Of a stretch of DNA of 64,000 nt, positions 48,207 through 59,852 are shown piece by piece. Position numbers and translations under genes: made by a program. The DNA comes from Avena insularis. Lineage: Eukaryota > Streptophyta > Magnoliopsida > Poales > Poaceae. Location of the stretch: the NCBI GenBank assembly GCA_023614405.1, contig CM042688.1, positions 376,885,331 to 376,949,330 of the forward strand. Direction: 5' to 3'. How positions within the stretch are numbered: the first letter of the stretch is position 1; each line of letters begins with the position of its first letter. The notes under the pieces are model-generated. The model saw only the letters and a program-made list of their open reading frames with translations. It ran no database searches and was not told where the DNA came from.

Positions 48207-49049
48207 AAGTGGTATCAGAGGTCAGCAGTTGCGATACCCCACAGGTCCAGCCTGTAGGATAACCTAGCTAACAGCCAATATAGAGTGTCAAAACTATTTT
48301 GCAAAATCGGTTAAATAGATCTGATTAGGACTGCTTTTACTCCTTACCTCTATGATATTATTCTCTTACCTCTGCATGTTTTAAATCTATTCCCTTACCT
48401 TCTTCAAGTTTAGGATTTCTTGTGGTTGGGTTTTTCGTTGTACCTTCAGGGTTTCGCTTCATCTTTTGGTAACGGTGCTTCTACATTCGGTCTTCATGCT
48501 ATCTGAGGAAATTTTCCTCTGTGTACCTTTCAATGGACCGAAAATTTACTAAAAACAATCTTTGTATCTCCCGATGTTTTCCAACGGGATGACATAATTT
48601 GTGTCAGATCCGATGAAGAGCCTGTGTCACTCCTTTGTTTCCAAACCTCGCTTGTCGAGATCTTTAGTCTCAATTGCGAGAATGGGTTGCACGATTTTTC
48701 TTCTGCATGTGCGGGGTAATAGTTTGGGTGCGTGATAGATTGGCCTCCATGCTGACTACTCATTCTATTCACTCTCGTACATTGAAGTAGATTAGATTGC
48801 ACCTTTTTCTCTCCTTCTATCGAAGTTAGAGACCTTTACCTTCGTCCTTTGTTTATCCGAAGTGTTCCCTTGACGAACGTGAGCAACGACCCCTTGTTGG
48901 TGGTGTCACCGATTTCAAGACAGAGAAAAAATCCTTGTTAATGGTGTCGTGAGGATCTACACGAAGCGAGAAAATTCAGATCGTCGGCCTTCTTCCCCGT
49001 ACCATGAAACGGATCTCGAGGGTGACATACATTGTTAGTGGTGTCGACT
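48207..49049 (+). other. Internal domain of the LARD-like element, non-coding
   Basis: Only 843 bp separate the LTRs. I see no gag or pol motif and no long frame in the plus direction. No clean polypurine tract precedes the 3' LTR (the last bases are GTTAGTGGTGTCGACT), so replication-competent structure is decayed or the internal part has suffered a deletion. Mobility would have needed proteins from another element. Confidence 0.75.
48210..48221 (+). promoter_or_regulatory. Primer binding site (initiator Met tRNA type)
   Basis: TGGTATCAGAGG lies three bases after the 5' LTR end. It matches TGGTATCAGAGC, the complement of the plant initiator-Met tRNA 3' end, at 11 of 12 positions. This fixes the LTR/internal boundary and the plus orientation of the element. 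Confidence 0.93.
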
Positions 49050-52000
49050 TGTAACACCCCGGATAAAACCACTAACAATGAAAACTACATGTTGTTTTAT
49101 TTTGTGTATCATCATGATTAAATGCTCATGTCATCATGCCACATTGCATTTGAGCATCATCATGACCCCATACATATTAGTTGCCTAAACTATTTCCCAA
49201 AAGCTATATTTGTTTTCTAAATACCCCTTCTTTATTTCAAATTATAAAACCCGGTCCTTCCAGATATTTTATTTTGTCTAAAAACTAATTAAAAAATAAT
49301 ATTTGACACTAACTAAATAAATACAAAACTATTTTGTACTAGGGGAGGCAGCCCAGCCCGTACGCCAGGCCACCTACTATCCCGGCAGATCAAACCCTAA
49401 AAGATCTAGACCTAAACCTAACCCTGGACCACCTAAACCCTAATCCTCCCTCTCATCTCAACCACCTACCCCTACACCTTGCACGCACCCAACCGACCTA
49501 GCCCCACCCGATCGACGCGTGCGTGAACGCTGCACGCAGTACACAACGCGTACGCACCTGACCAGCTCACGCACGCGACACCTAACCCACCTACCGCTAA
49601 CGCCCGCTCAACCCCGGTCCCATCCCGCGTCGAGAATCGCTCCCGTGCAGCACACAGCGTGTGATCCATCCCCAACCCGCGTCACGCCACCACGCTCCAC
49701 CGTCCTCGCTCCCCACCTGTGGTCAAACCGCCAGCGCGGCCCCTACCCATTGTAGCGCCTGCATCGCCAACTCACACCACCATGGCCTGCTCCTTGCCTG
49801 GCCCCACCCGTGACACGGGATTCCCCGCCTACCTTCCTCTCGATCCTCTCCACCCAAACCCTGTCGTCGCCGCTCCTCTCCCCTTCCTCGTAGTCGCTGG
49901 CCTGCCACAAGCCGCCACGGCCGCTCACCAAGCTCTACCGCGCGAGTCCCTCGCCACCGCCCCGGAGCTCCACCCCGGCACCCTCGCCCTCAAGCTCTCC
50001 CGAGCCCGGGTGCTGCCGCCTCTCGTCATCCTCTAGTGCCTCCGTGCCTGCCACGTCGCCTCCTCATATCCCGCTTTGCCCCGCCTCTCACCTCGCGACC
50101 TCGCTGGCCTCACACCCTCCCTAGCACGTGACCCAGAGCAGTGCCACCGGATTCCCCTATTCGCCTCGTGCGTGTCCAGGTTACCTCCCTGTCGCCACCG
50201 CCAAGCCCCGCCTCAACCTCGCCCCTCTAGATGCCATCCTCGCTGACCCCCGTCTTCCCCAGTGAGCCTGCCTTCCTTGCCCTCCCCTCCCCCCCCCCGC
50301 ATTGTCGCGGGCACCCTCCGCTTCGACCCACCGAGCTCCTCCCAGCACGACCATGGCCGTCCCTGTACCAAGCTCGCCAGGGCCACCCTTCCAGGCTCAA
50401 CCCCACAGAGACGTGGACGTCCTCTTTGCCTCCTTCACGCCGTTATGCTGCAAGGCAGCGTCACCGCCCCTACTCTGTCGTGGCATTGACCCTCGTGAGC
50501 TGCCCATCGCTAGGACCTCCTCTAACCGACATGCGCGCCCCTGCCACTAGCTCATGTTAATGTTGTGGTGTGTACCATGATATGCATAGTGATGATCTGA
50601 AGATGGTGTGATGGCACCCGAGAATCAAATCCATATGGCGATCAATGGAGTGGTGTGGTGCTGCACAGATAAAAACGGTGTGAAGATAGGGAACACGCAA
50701 CATCCACTACATCGGCTACTTCCGCCCTCATGACGATCCAAGTGTGCCCTCGACAATCAAAGCCGAAGTCCCAAGTTCTCCTTCCCGGAACGCCAAGGCC
50801 TCCGACATGGGACCCTAAGGCGATTCCGCCGTACTCGAAGCTCTCCATACCGTAAATTGAAGACCCCGGATCCAAAGACCCCGATCCCGGATCCGAAGAC
50901 CAAAACCGAACACCCTCGGAAACCCAAGATCTTCGACCCTATGTGTGACCCCTTTTTCCAAGACCCCTATTCTTATAAATGACATATACTTGTGCATATA
51001 AATTGTTCATGATTATATACATATTGTGTTTAGGGGTATTTAGACGATTCACCTAAATTAAATATGGAGAACATATGCGGGCTATTATAGTCTTATATTA
51101 GATCCATTTAAATTTGTGTAGTGAACTGATGCCGTATTTTGGCTTGTTAAGATAACATTTAAATTGCGGGGTATCTAAACAACTTGAACATTCTATTTAA
51201 TTATTGGGACCCCGGTTTCGCTTAATATTGCCTAATTGCATCACATCTTCGTCATGTCATGCATCATGCCCGATCTTCTGCCGTAGTATTAAATAGTACA
51301 TCCGGTGTTTCTTTAGTGCTTTGCTTCTTCACGGATTAGGATGTTGAGTTGATGTGAGCTTCAATCCGTTCTTTGGATATATCTCCAGCAGTGTTTCCTA
51401 GGCGAGCAATCTCCCTATTTCTACCTATTTTGCATTTATAGTCTTTATGTCCCTTCATATTGATCTATTGCTATCTGTGTTGTGATGCTTTAGTTTCCGT
51501 ACCATTTATATTCCTTGCAACCTCTATATATCCTTGGACACCTCCTATTGCCTGTTGTTTGGTTAGACAGTTGGCCTTGCGAGTCGTAGTTACTTGCTCA
51601 GGTGTTGGTTCGAGTTGTGGAGTACCATAGTTGTTGGAGGTTTCCACATGCTTAATGTTATAGATGATCATGGCTTTAATTACAACTTGATAATTAAAAT
51701 TCTGGGAATAGATATGACTAATGCAGAGGCACCGATGGGCAATAACTAATATTTGGTTCCTCCATGCTCACCTATGTCCCGTAGTACTCGAGTACTTGAT
51801 ACTTGTTCCTTGACTATCGCACTATCCGTATGTGGGACCATGAATCCCCTTAGCCAGAGCTTGATTCATTTCTTATTTCTTGGGCCACAAACTAGTTTGG
51901 GGTGTTATTACTATCCTATATTTATGCCATGCTTTACTACTTTATTTACTATTGCGCATGGAGCGCCTGCACTGTTTTGGAACATGGAATGTTTTCGCAG

Positions 52001-53204
52001 TATCGACAATCCCACTCACACTTTCGAGTTCCCAGCCATTTACAACCATTGACACAAATCCTGGGTCCGTCTCGGTGCCGGCCAACTTCATTGCAGGTAG
52101 CTTAGTGGGGTGGCCCCCTAAAATATTTTATGAATCTTGTGATTGCTTTGTCGTGATGCCTCATCGGGTTTTTATTTGGTTTTTCCGAGGTTGATCATGC
52201 TTGTGTTGCTATTTGTGCACCATTGCAGGGTAAATCTTTCTGAAAGTCGTGTCCGCGGTTATGGACGACTTGGAGCACAATATTTAGATCATAGACAACC
52301 ATAACTAAAGTTGTGCTATAAATTTGACTTTGACAAGGCTAGTAATCAGTTTCACTACAACGGAATGAGTAAATAAAAATGCCAACAACTACTGAATTTG
52401 GGATGACTTGTGCTAATTGTATCTGACTAGAAAGTATTGCAACTACAACAGAATGATTAACTAAAACTGCCCACTGCTTATGATATCAGGATGACTCATG
52501 CTATCTATATCTGACTAGTAAGTGCTGCAACTATAATGGAATGAATAAAACTGCCAACTGTGTGAGTTCCTTGGATTGACTTTCTCGTTTGGTCTCGAGG
52601 GGGAAATACCAGGATGGGTATGTTTGGTGTTAGTATCAGGTTTGATCCAAATAGGTCTTTCTTATCCCTCTCTGATAGCCGACAGTTGTATCGAGTCTCT
52701 ATAGGTTGTTTAGTGCATGTTTTGTTGCCGCTTCAGTCCACCATACCTATGTAGGAGAGAGCCGCCGAATTCTAGACTCGCCGTGTACTGGCCTCATTAC
52801 TGACTGCTCCCTTTTTGCTTTGCCCTTTGTTGGCACCCCTTTTGTTTAACAGGTATAAGTTTGACGTTGTTAGCAGGGTTACCCTTCCGGCTTGGCCTGG
52901 CAGGGCTATGGACGCCATTGGTTATTCTTCAGGGCTCTTAGTCTAATTTCTATCTTATCCATACTCGAATGTTGTATCATTTTCAAGGTGATTTGGATCT
53001 TTGTACTGTATATCTGTATTCTTGACCCGTTGAGTCGTTGTTGTATATATATGTTTCTGTGGGTTCCAATGCAAAATGTTGTGTAATGTTATTACTTCAT
53101 TTTCCACCTGCACGCAAGTGTCTGGTGGGCATCTTTGAATCGTTTCTATGCGCGTTTGGTGGGGAGCACTAAAATCTGCATAGGGCCGATTCGAGGGTGT
53201 TACA
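49050..53204 (+). repeat. 3' LTR of the LARD-like element (4155 bp, uninterrupted)
   Basis: Runs from TGTAACACCCCGG to GGGTGTTACA. It is followed by the target duplication actca (53205-53209). It serves as the reference for reading the three 5' LTR pieces and the solo LTR. GC-rich frames at 49519-50560 are chance frames that recur, diverged, at 2100-3030. Confidence 0.93.
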
Positions 53205-53209
53205 ACTCA

Positions 53210-53451
53210 TAAACCCATGCTCCTTTTGCTCTATCGAGCGGTGCTAGTAGTCTTTTCTTAATACTAGTGGTTACGAGACCATTGGCCTTTTCCACTTGCC
53301 CATTGGTTTAAGGGTGGGCAACTGAGGTGTAGCTTACTTTTATGCCCATCTCCTTACAGTACTCCTTGAATCCATTGGAGGTGAAGTTAGTTCCGTTGTC
53401 GGTGATGATGTTGTTTGGTATGCCAAATCAGAACATTATTGATTTGATAAA
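53210..53451 (-). pseudogene. Integrase catalytic core of the split gypsy element
   Basis: The minus strand reads, from 53451 downward: GIPNNIITDNGTNFTSNGFK, then EMGIKVSYTSVAHP, TNGQVEKANGLV and APLDRAKGAWVYE. TDNG supplies the second catalytic Asp and GQVEKAN the catalytic Glu of the DDE triad. The segment with the first Asp is lost to the left-hand LTR insertion at 53452. In-frame stops occur (for example TAA where a Gln normally sits in HPQTNGQ, and TGA before FGIPN). The sequence joins the C-terminal part at 1073-1512 once the 1518-53204 insertion is removed. Confidence 0.88.
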
Positions 53452-54334
53452 TGTAACATCCCAAATCTTTAATAAAGGTTATTAAGATCCAAATCACCCA
53501 ATTTAGGGTTAACAAAAACTTTTTATTATTAAAACAATTAAGCATGCATATGTGTGTTGCATTAATATGGAATTGTTTTGAATTGCCATGTTTGTTTGTT
53601 CTAATGGTTGTAAAATGATTCTAAGGTGAATGCCACATCATCTAGATCATTCCCAAGAAAAATCCAAAGAAAAAGAATCAATTAGAATTAATGAAGGCAA
53701 CTGGTCATTTTTGCCATTTTAATCCACTAGGTCACTTTAGGTGTTCCTAGAACTCAAAGTCCAACAGAAACATTTATGAATCTTTGCGCCCCTTGCTAGT
53801 ACAAGTAATGATCTACCAAGGCCCACTTTGAAATCTTACAAAAATCATTTAAATACTAATTTAAATGGCATTTGAAAATGGAATCCATTTCATATGCATA
53901 GATCACACCTTTTCAAAAACCACTCAAATGAATTCCCCTTGACCTTTCAAACAGGCATAGAATCTCAAGCTTAAGTGGAGAACACTCAAAAATTTTGAAT
54001 CCAAAATTCAAAACTTTTCTTCTTGCGGCCATTTTGTCAAACACATGGCAGGCAATGAACCAAAACTAGAGTAGCTTCATTGTTTCCACAATGCTCATCG
54101 ACCAATTTGGTCTCCCACTTAATCCCCTGTCCCCCTAGCCTCTACCCCAGCCCAGACCAGCTCCCCCTTCACCGCTAGCAATAGTGGCGTGCCGCTCAAA
54201 TATGGTCGTCGCCGGCCAAACGCAGGCAACGCGCCAGCGACTGCGCAACGCCAATCCAGTATGCCCCTAGCTCCGCCAAACCCTCTGCCATACGGTCCTT
54301 CCCGGCGTTGCTGCCCACAGACCACCGAGGAAAG
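53452..54334 (+). mobile_element. Left part of another LTR (TGTAACATCCC start), cut by the Tat element
   Basis: TGTAACATCCCAAATCTTTA starts exactly where integrase homology ends, a typical LTR 5' edge. The next 880 bp are AT-rich and then turn C-rich near 54120-54330, and show no coding sequence I can support. At 54335 a second LTR (TGTTGGCG) begins. The rest of this element must lie beyond the window, to the right of the Tat element. Confidence 0.65.
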
Positions 54335-54842
54335 TGTTGGCGATATACTTTCCGGGTATCCTCATAGTTCCTCACTGACCAGGGTGGCCCACTTCGGGTT
54401 AAAGCTTTGCTTCACGGGCGGCCTAGTCAGGGAGAAAGATGGAGTCCAATCCGGCTACGGGAAGGCCCAGAAGACTTACCGACTTAGGCCCATAATGTTA
54501 CTTGTAGTTCAAGATGTACTCTGTAACCGACTCTTAGACGTAGCCGGATAGATCTCTCCTGTAAACCCTAGGCCGGATATCTATATAAGCCGTCCTAGGG
54601 AGAGCCTTTAGAACACCCAATACTTTATTCCCTCAACTCGCACAGGCGAAACCCTTGTAACCCATATTCCGGCTCTACCGTATTACTGGATTGCTAGCAG
54701 GAGTAGGACCCGTCCAAAGCCGGCGGATTCGAACCTGGGTAAACTTGTGTGCTCACCGTCCCGGAACACCATACGTCTCACACCCCTCTCTTACGCACGC
54801 CTCGAGGACCCCCTCATGGCGTACTTGTCCTCAATCCGACGA
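54335..54842 (+). repeat. 5' LTR of the Tat element
   Basis: Starts TGTTGGCGATATACTTTCCG and ends near AATCCGACGA, where CCGACA would be the inverse of TGTCGG/TGTTGG. It is only about 0.5 kb, unlike the 4-kb LTRs elsewhere. It holds CGG-rich words (CCGGATATC, CCGGCTC) and a TATA box. The 3' boundary is set by the primer site and is approximate by a few bases. Confidence 0.8.
54582..54588 (+). promoter_or_regulatory. TATA box of the Tat LTR
   Basis: TATATAA within GGATATCTATATAAGCCGTC, about 260 bp before the LTR end. The following AGAGCCTTTAGAACACC would be near the transcript start. The assignment is by consensus only. Confidence 0.6.
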
Positions 54843-54846
54843 TAGT

Positions 54847-54863
54847 TTGCGCCCACCGTGGGG
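54847..54863 (+). promoter_or_regulatory. Primer binding site region of the Tat element
   Basis: GCGCCCACCGTGGGGC follows the LTR by about four bases. The motif (T)GGCGCCCACCGTGGGG is the usual primer site sequence of many grass gypsy elements; here the first bases are TTTGC instead of TTGGC. Which tRNA it pairs with is not asserted. Confidence 0.7.
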
Positions 54864-56833
54864 CAAGTGAGCTTCGGATCTGCGTTCCGAGCGGAATCTG
54901 CAAGAATCGGAATCGGCGAGACTATTGCCGTCGATCGCATCCTCTATGCCAGCGACGTCCCTCTCATCGTTCTCGACGAGACTTGGATCCCGGCAAGGGA
55001 GGCCGTGACTGCCTACAAAATCATGTCTTTTGGTGAGATCGATGTTTACATCGGTTTCGCTGAACCTGCCCAACCCACCCCAGCGGTGATGATAGAGGAA
55101 GAAGAGTTTTCTGGGTCCCCTTTGTCCGCGGAGGCGACAGAGTTCCGGATCTCAGAAAACCCTATTCCCACCCAGCCCGCACCAGTTGCGGAGATAGTAG
55201 AGAAACCCGAGCCTGAAGAAGACCTAGCGGACCAAGTCGAATCTGGAGTGGATCTCCCCGGAGAAGCCGGATCCTAGATCAACCCACCGTGGAAGTCGAA
55301 ATCCAGGAAGAGCATATCAACGACACTGATTCTGGCTCTGATGATGCCTGGACAGACATGCCTTTCCTAAGGTACACACTACGACGTATGATACTGCAAG
55401 GCGAAAGCATAGATGCAATACTCGAAACCATCAAAAGTTTCGATATGGCTGATCGCGAAAGCCGCAGGTACCTCAGGAAGCACGCGCCGTCGGATCGTGG
55501 GATCTGGATCCGCTCTGCGATCTTGGAGAACACCGACTCATCTTTGAGGCAAGCTGGAACAAGCGCCGCGTACGCATCCTCGGATGAGTCGATTACGTCA
55601 GCAGATTTCTGAAATTTCTCCGCGGAATATGAAGAGGAGTACAACTCCAAAGCTGCAGAAGAAGGAGAAGCCATGGATGAAGGATCCAGGGAACACTCTC
55701 CCAAAACACGGGATGACATGGACGTCGGAGATAATCCCGAGGTCCAGATGTCCGAAAGTACCGATCAGAGCTTGACTCCGAGAAACGGACCCAAAGTCGT
55801 CTTTGCTACCAGCGCTACCAAGAAGGCAAAGAAGAAGAACCAGAAAAACAAGACCCCGGTAAAAGACCCTCTGACAGAGGAGGTGATTGCCGAGGAATAC
55901 GAGGAAGACTCGGATGGAGCACTTATCCCAGACGAGCCGAAAAAAGAAGCATCGATGGATGGACACGTGATCACAGAAGGTGCGCGCAAACTCATCGATG
56001 CCGCATTAACCACACCTATCCCTACAGTTGCAAAACTCACTGCAGATGAGCTGGACGAAAGGGCGCAAGCCCTAGAAGCGCGTCGTCAACAACTCCTCGA
56101 TGAAGCCAAAAACATCGAGGTGGAGAAGAAACGCATGTCAAACAAGGAATGCATGTCTCGTCTACATCAGAAGACACTGAAGCGTCACATAGATGACAAC
56201 CAATTCCCACGTGTCCGTGCCATCCTTTTTGGAGATGAGATGGGGAAGCCACGGAAGGATAGCAACGGAGATTGGGTATACCCAACACCAGTACAAAATA
56301 CCGTGGAAGCCCGAGAAATTCTATCGGCTAATCCAGGACCAGAGGAGATCCGGTTGGGTATCAAGCTACTCAACAAGGGACTAGAACAGCAAAAGGTCGC
56401 CCTGTCCGGAAGTCAAAAACTGGTCTCAGATTCTGACCAATGTCGCACAGATCCGGCGTGGGCTAGCGTAAGATCCCATTATGTTCGGGCGCAGTACCAT
56501 CACCCCGAACGCAGGGAAGACAATTATTCAAGAACCGGATCGTCAGGACATCATTACAGAGCTTCACGTAACTGGAGCAACATTGCCCCAGCGACCGAGA
56601 AAGATGTCGTCGCTGCCCTGAATCCGACGAACCCTCCTCGACGAGAATCTAAGGATCGAAGGGGAGAAGATAAAGAAAAACGACAGGAGGAGGATCGTCA
56701 AAAAATGCCACCTCTTATGTATACAAGCCGTCCGGCTGAGCCTCACCATGGTGGGAACGACGGACGAAGGAACGACGGAAACCATGCTGGAACAAGCTGG
56801 CAGGGGGCTCTTCATAGTCAAGATCCTCCCTAA
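54858..56833 (+). pseudogene. 5' part of the Tat gag ORF (acidic, coiled-coil rich), frame-broken
   Basis: Three successive frames (54858-55277, 55289-55612, 55673-56833) read as one decayed ORF starting right after the primer site. The first is acidic with PxxE repeats. The second has a helical segment (MILQGESIDAILETIKSFDM). The third has a Lys-rich stretch (KKAKKKNQKNK), an acidic tract, and a helical coiled-coil region near residues 115-160 (LDERAQALEARRQQLLDEAK), then Arg/Glu/Lys-rich sequence. Such long N-terminal extensions are common in Tat gag proteins. The breaks at about 55275 (TAG) and 55612 (TGA) are close to single-base events. Confidence 0.7.
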
Positions 56834-57092
56834 AACCAGAATAATGACGTTCCGGACGGAGGCCGGCGATCAGCCGGAAACTATCCAGCTGCCCCACCCT
56901 CTCCACCACACAGTCATCACAACGACCCCCATGGAGGGCAAGGAGGATGACATGGCAGAGGAGGTGGTGGTAGAAGCCAAAGTCTGGCTCCATAGCACCG
57001 CAACCACATCCGGCATTCGGGACGATCTCTATCCCTGAACGACGCAAGGCACAGGATCAATTCCAACATAGAGGCACGACGCTATGAAAATG

Positions 57093-58250
57093 ATGACGTG
57101 TATGTGGGCCCAAAGTGCTTCGGACCACACATCAGAGCTACAAAATTCCCGGAAGGATTTGCTATCTCAAGACATATCCAAGCCTACGACGGCATTGCTC
57201 GCCAGACACCTGGTTACAGGATTTCTTCCAAGCTTGCTGCATCGCTAAAGGCGAAAACAGCCTGGTCGCAACCCGATATCTCCTACTTATGTTGCAGAAG
57301 ACGGCACGATCATGGCTCAATGAAATTCTGGCAAACACCATCCATAACTGGTATGACTTGCAAAGTGCATTCTTTCAGAATTTCGAAGGCACATATCGAA
57401 GGCCCTGTACGGTTGGACCTTTAGCGTTGCACCCAGAAAGCCGGAGAAACGTGCCGGGATTACCTAGGACGATGGATCGACACCAAGAACTCCTGCGAAG
57501 GAGTAAATGATCAAACTACGATTGAAGCTTTCATCGCAGGTCTCCCTATTAGTTTACTACGCCATCGCTTGAAGTGTGACAAGGTCACTGATTCGGGAGA
57601 GATGATAGAAACAGCGAGCAAGTATGCAGACGCCGACGACGATGCAGAAGGACTGCTCAATGCCCTAGATGTGCCTCAGTCGGCAAAACAACCAAAGCAA
57701 CAAGCTCAGAAGCGCAAAAATACCTTGGAAGAAAAACCCAACACGGAAACAGTGGTAGTTACTACTGTTTCCGGGTCTGGAGGACGAGGAGGACGCGGCG
57801 GAGGCCGCGGGCGTGGCCGTGGGACATCAAGGGTCCAAGGTAGAGGAGAGCAACAACCAGGCAAAACCTACTCTTGGGCCGACATTGCCAATAACCCATG
57901 TGTGCATCACTTACACGCCAATGGGGGCTCTTCCCACACCAACGCTGAATGTCGTTTCAACGACGACATCAAAAGAGATGATACCGCGGGCTACAAAGCT
58001 AAGCGGAAGAAGGGAAAGAAAAATCCCGAAAAAGACAAGGAGACCAAGGAAGATTCCGACATGGAGGAAACTGATGCTTCAAATCCCAAGTCGGAAGGGA
58101 AGAAAACTTTTCCCACCAAGAAGGACACTTACGTCACCTTCCTCGGATCTCAACCAACAAAGGTCAAAAAGCAGTTCTACACGAGCTCAATACAACAGTT
58201 CCGGCTGTCCCCCAGTATCTGGACTGGTCGGAAGTGGCAATCACGTTAGA
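57093..58250 (+). pseudogene. Tat gag core and nucleocapsid region
   Basis: A capsid-like domain is visible in pieces: ATRYLLLMLQKTARSWLNEI then WYDLQSAFFQNFEGTYRRP (57270-57410), the pattern of the retrotransposon gag family (PF03732). After a frameshift near 57415 it continues AGETCRDYLGRWIDTKNSC and IEAFIAGLPISLLRHRLKC. A Gly/Arg-rich segment (GRGGRGGGRGRGRG, 57780-57830) and a CxxHx(8)HxxxxC knuckle (CVHHLHANGGSSHTNAEC, about 57897-57950) follow, the variant zinc finger typical of Tat gag. The end is Lys-rich and overlaps the protease frame. At least two frameshifts are present. Confidence 0.85.
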
Positions 58251-58728
58251 CCGTGATGATCATCCGCCTAAATTACACAGGCAAGGAAAATACGCCTTAA
58301 TCGTCAACCCACTTATTGATGGTTATGGTTTCTCCAAGACCCTCATGGACGGTGGTAGCAGCATCAATATTCTCTATGTCGAAACGCTACGCCGGATGAA
58401 GATCTCGGAGACCCAGCTGAACCATAGCTCTATGATTTTTCACGGACTTGTCCCAGGAAGACAAGCTAATTCCCTGGGAGAGATCACTTTGGATGTTACC
58501 TTTGGAACTCCAAAGAACTATCGGACGGAGGCACTTTCCTTCGAAGTGGTCCCATTCAAGAGGGCTTACCACACTATATTCGGACGTCCGGCTTACTGGG
58601 CTTTTATGGCTCGTCCATGTTACATTTACAATATGATGAAAATTCCAGGTCCCAACGGCGTGATCACTATCAGGGGAGACCCGAAGAAGGCGCGAGAATG
58701 CGAGGATGGAAATGCCGCCTTTCTTTGA
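58234..58728 (+). CDS. Tat aspartic protease domain
   Basis: An uninterrupted 164-codon frame overlapping the gag end. The catalytic motif is LMDGGSSINIL (residues about 37-47), the DGGSS form usual in Tat proteases. A second conserved segment, TIFGRPAYWAFMA, corresponds to the 'LGRP.L...KA' end of retropepsins. The domain would mature the polyprotein as a dimer. It ends in TGA at 58726-58728, where pol would normally continue into a linker. The ATG is not necessarily a real start, since pol is made as part of a polyprotein. Confidence 0.85.
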   Translation: MAITLDRDDHPPKLHRQGKYALIVNPLIDGYGFSKTLMDGGSSINILYVETLRRMKISETQLNHSSMIFHGLVPGRQANSLGEITLDVTFGTPKNYRTEALSFEVVPFKRAYHTIFGRPAYWAFMARPCYIYNMMKIPGPNGVITIRGDPKKARECEDGNAAFL

Positions 58729-58919
58729 AGCCGTCTTTGCACGCCCAGGAGTACCAGGAGATCAAGAAGAGCATAGATCCGTCCGAGATGCCCGCAACGA
58801 AGAAGGAAGTGACCAAGCCAAATCCGGAGTTCAAGGCATCAGAAGAGATGAAGAAAGCACCGTTGAAGGATGATGACCCCTCCAAGGTGACCCAGATAGG
58901 CATAGGCCTAGATAGCGCA

Positions 58920-59852
58920 TAGGAAAGCGCGCTCATCAAGTTCCTCCAAGCAAATCAAGATATCTTCGCATGGCAGCCATCTGACATGACCGGAGTACCT
59001 AGGGAACTTGCCGAGCACTCTCTAAATGTAAACCCGAATGCTAAACCCGTCAAACAGTCATTACGACGGTTTGACAACGAAAAGCGTAAGGCAATAGCTA
59101 AGGAACTAGCGCGGCTCGAGTTAGCCGGATTCATAGAAGAGGTCATCCACACAGAGTGGTCGGCCAATCCTGTAATGGTCCCTAAAAAGGACACCACTGA
59201 TTTAAGGATGTGTGTTGATTATACTGCCTTGAACAAGGGTTGTCCAAAAGATCCATTCGCTCTGCCTAGAATTGATCAAGTTATCGATTCTACGGCAGGC
59301 TCGGAACTCCTCTGTTTTCTCGACGCATATTCCGGTTATCACCAAATCCGGATGAATGAATCTGACAAAATCAAAACTTCATTCATAACCCCCTTCGGAA
59401 CCTTCTGTTTTGTTACGATGCCCTTTGGGCTGAAGAACGCAGGAGCTACGTACCAGCGCACGATGCAGCGTTGCCTCCACGACTAACTTGGACGCAATGT
59501 TCATGCATACGTGGATGATATTGCGGTGATGTCCAAAAAGAAGGAAACATTGATTTCCGACTTGGAGGAGACGTTCGCCAATCTACGAAAATACAACATC
59601 ATGCTTAACCCGAAGAAATGCTTCTTTGGAATACTAGCCGGAAAATTGTTAGGTTTCATCGTGTCTCAAAGAGGCATAGAGGTGAACCGCGACAAAATCA
59701 AGGCTATACTCAATATTTCCAGGCCAACTTGCCTGAAGGACGTACAAAGATTAACTGGTTGCATTGTTGCGGTCAGTCGATTTGTAAGCCAGCTTGGTGA
59801 AAGAGCCGCACCATTATACAAACTCCTAAAGAAGACCAAAGTTTTTGTCTAG
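58920..59852 (+). pseudogene. Tat reverse transcriptase, interrupted
   Basis: RT motifs in order: FIEEVIHTEWSANPVMVPKK, LRMCVDYTALNKGCPKD, FLDAYSGYHQIRM, SFITPFGTFCFVTMPFGLKN, then after a stop YVDDI (59511-59525, the catalytic YxDD) and LNPKKCFFGI with a G.LLGFIVS-type end. A TAA at 59484-59486 lies between CLHD and LGRNVHAYVDDI; related RTs have Gln or similar there, so CAA to TAA is likely. A TAG at 59850-59852 stands where TGG (Trp) is usual before the RNase H. A TAG at 58919-58921 ends the upstream linker. The domain is otherwise well kept. Confidence 0.92.

Larger units (their letters stand above)
1518..53204 (+). mobile_element. Large non-autonomous LTR retrotransposon (LARD-like), container of the nested stack
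   Basis: The element starts TGTAACACCCC (1518) and ends GGGTGTTACA (53204). It is flanked by the 5-bp duplication actca (1513-1517, 53205-53209) inside the integrase gene of a gypsy element. Its 3' LTR is 49050-53204 (4155 bp). Its 5' LTR is split into 1518-4378, 12601-13691 and 48025-48206, together about 4.13 kb. The tRNA-iMet-type primer site is at 48210-48221 and the internal domain at 48207-49049. The net element without nested insertions would be about 9.1 kb. Long LTRs with a coding-free interior fit the LARD class known from Triticeae (Sukkula-type elements), but the family name is not established here. Over the last ~145 bp the two LTRs agree at roughly 8 of 10 positions by eye, so the insertion is old. 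Confidence 0.88.

Noticed and set aside
54119..54551. Open frames at the Tat LTR edge
   Set aside because: They cross the LTR boundary at 54335 and have no gag or other domain; they are chance frames.
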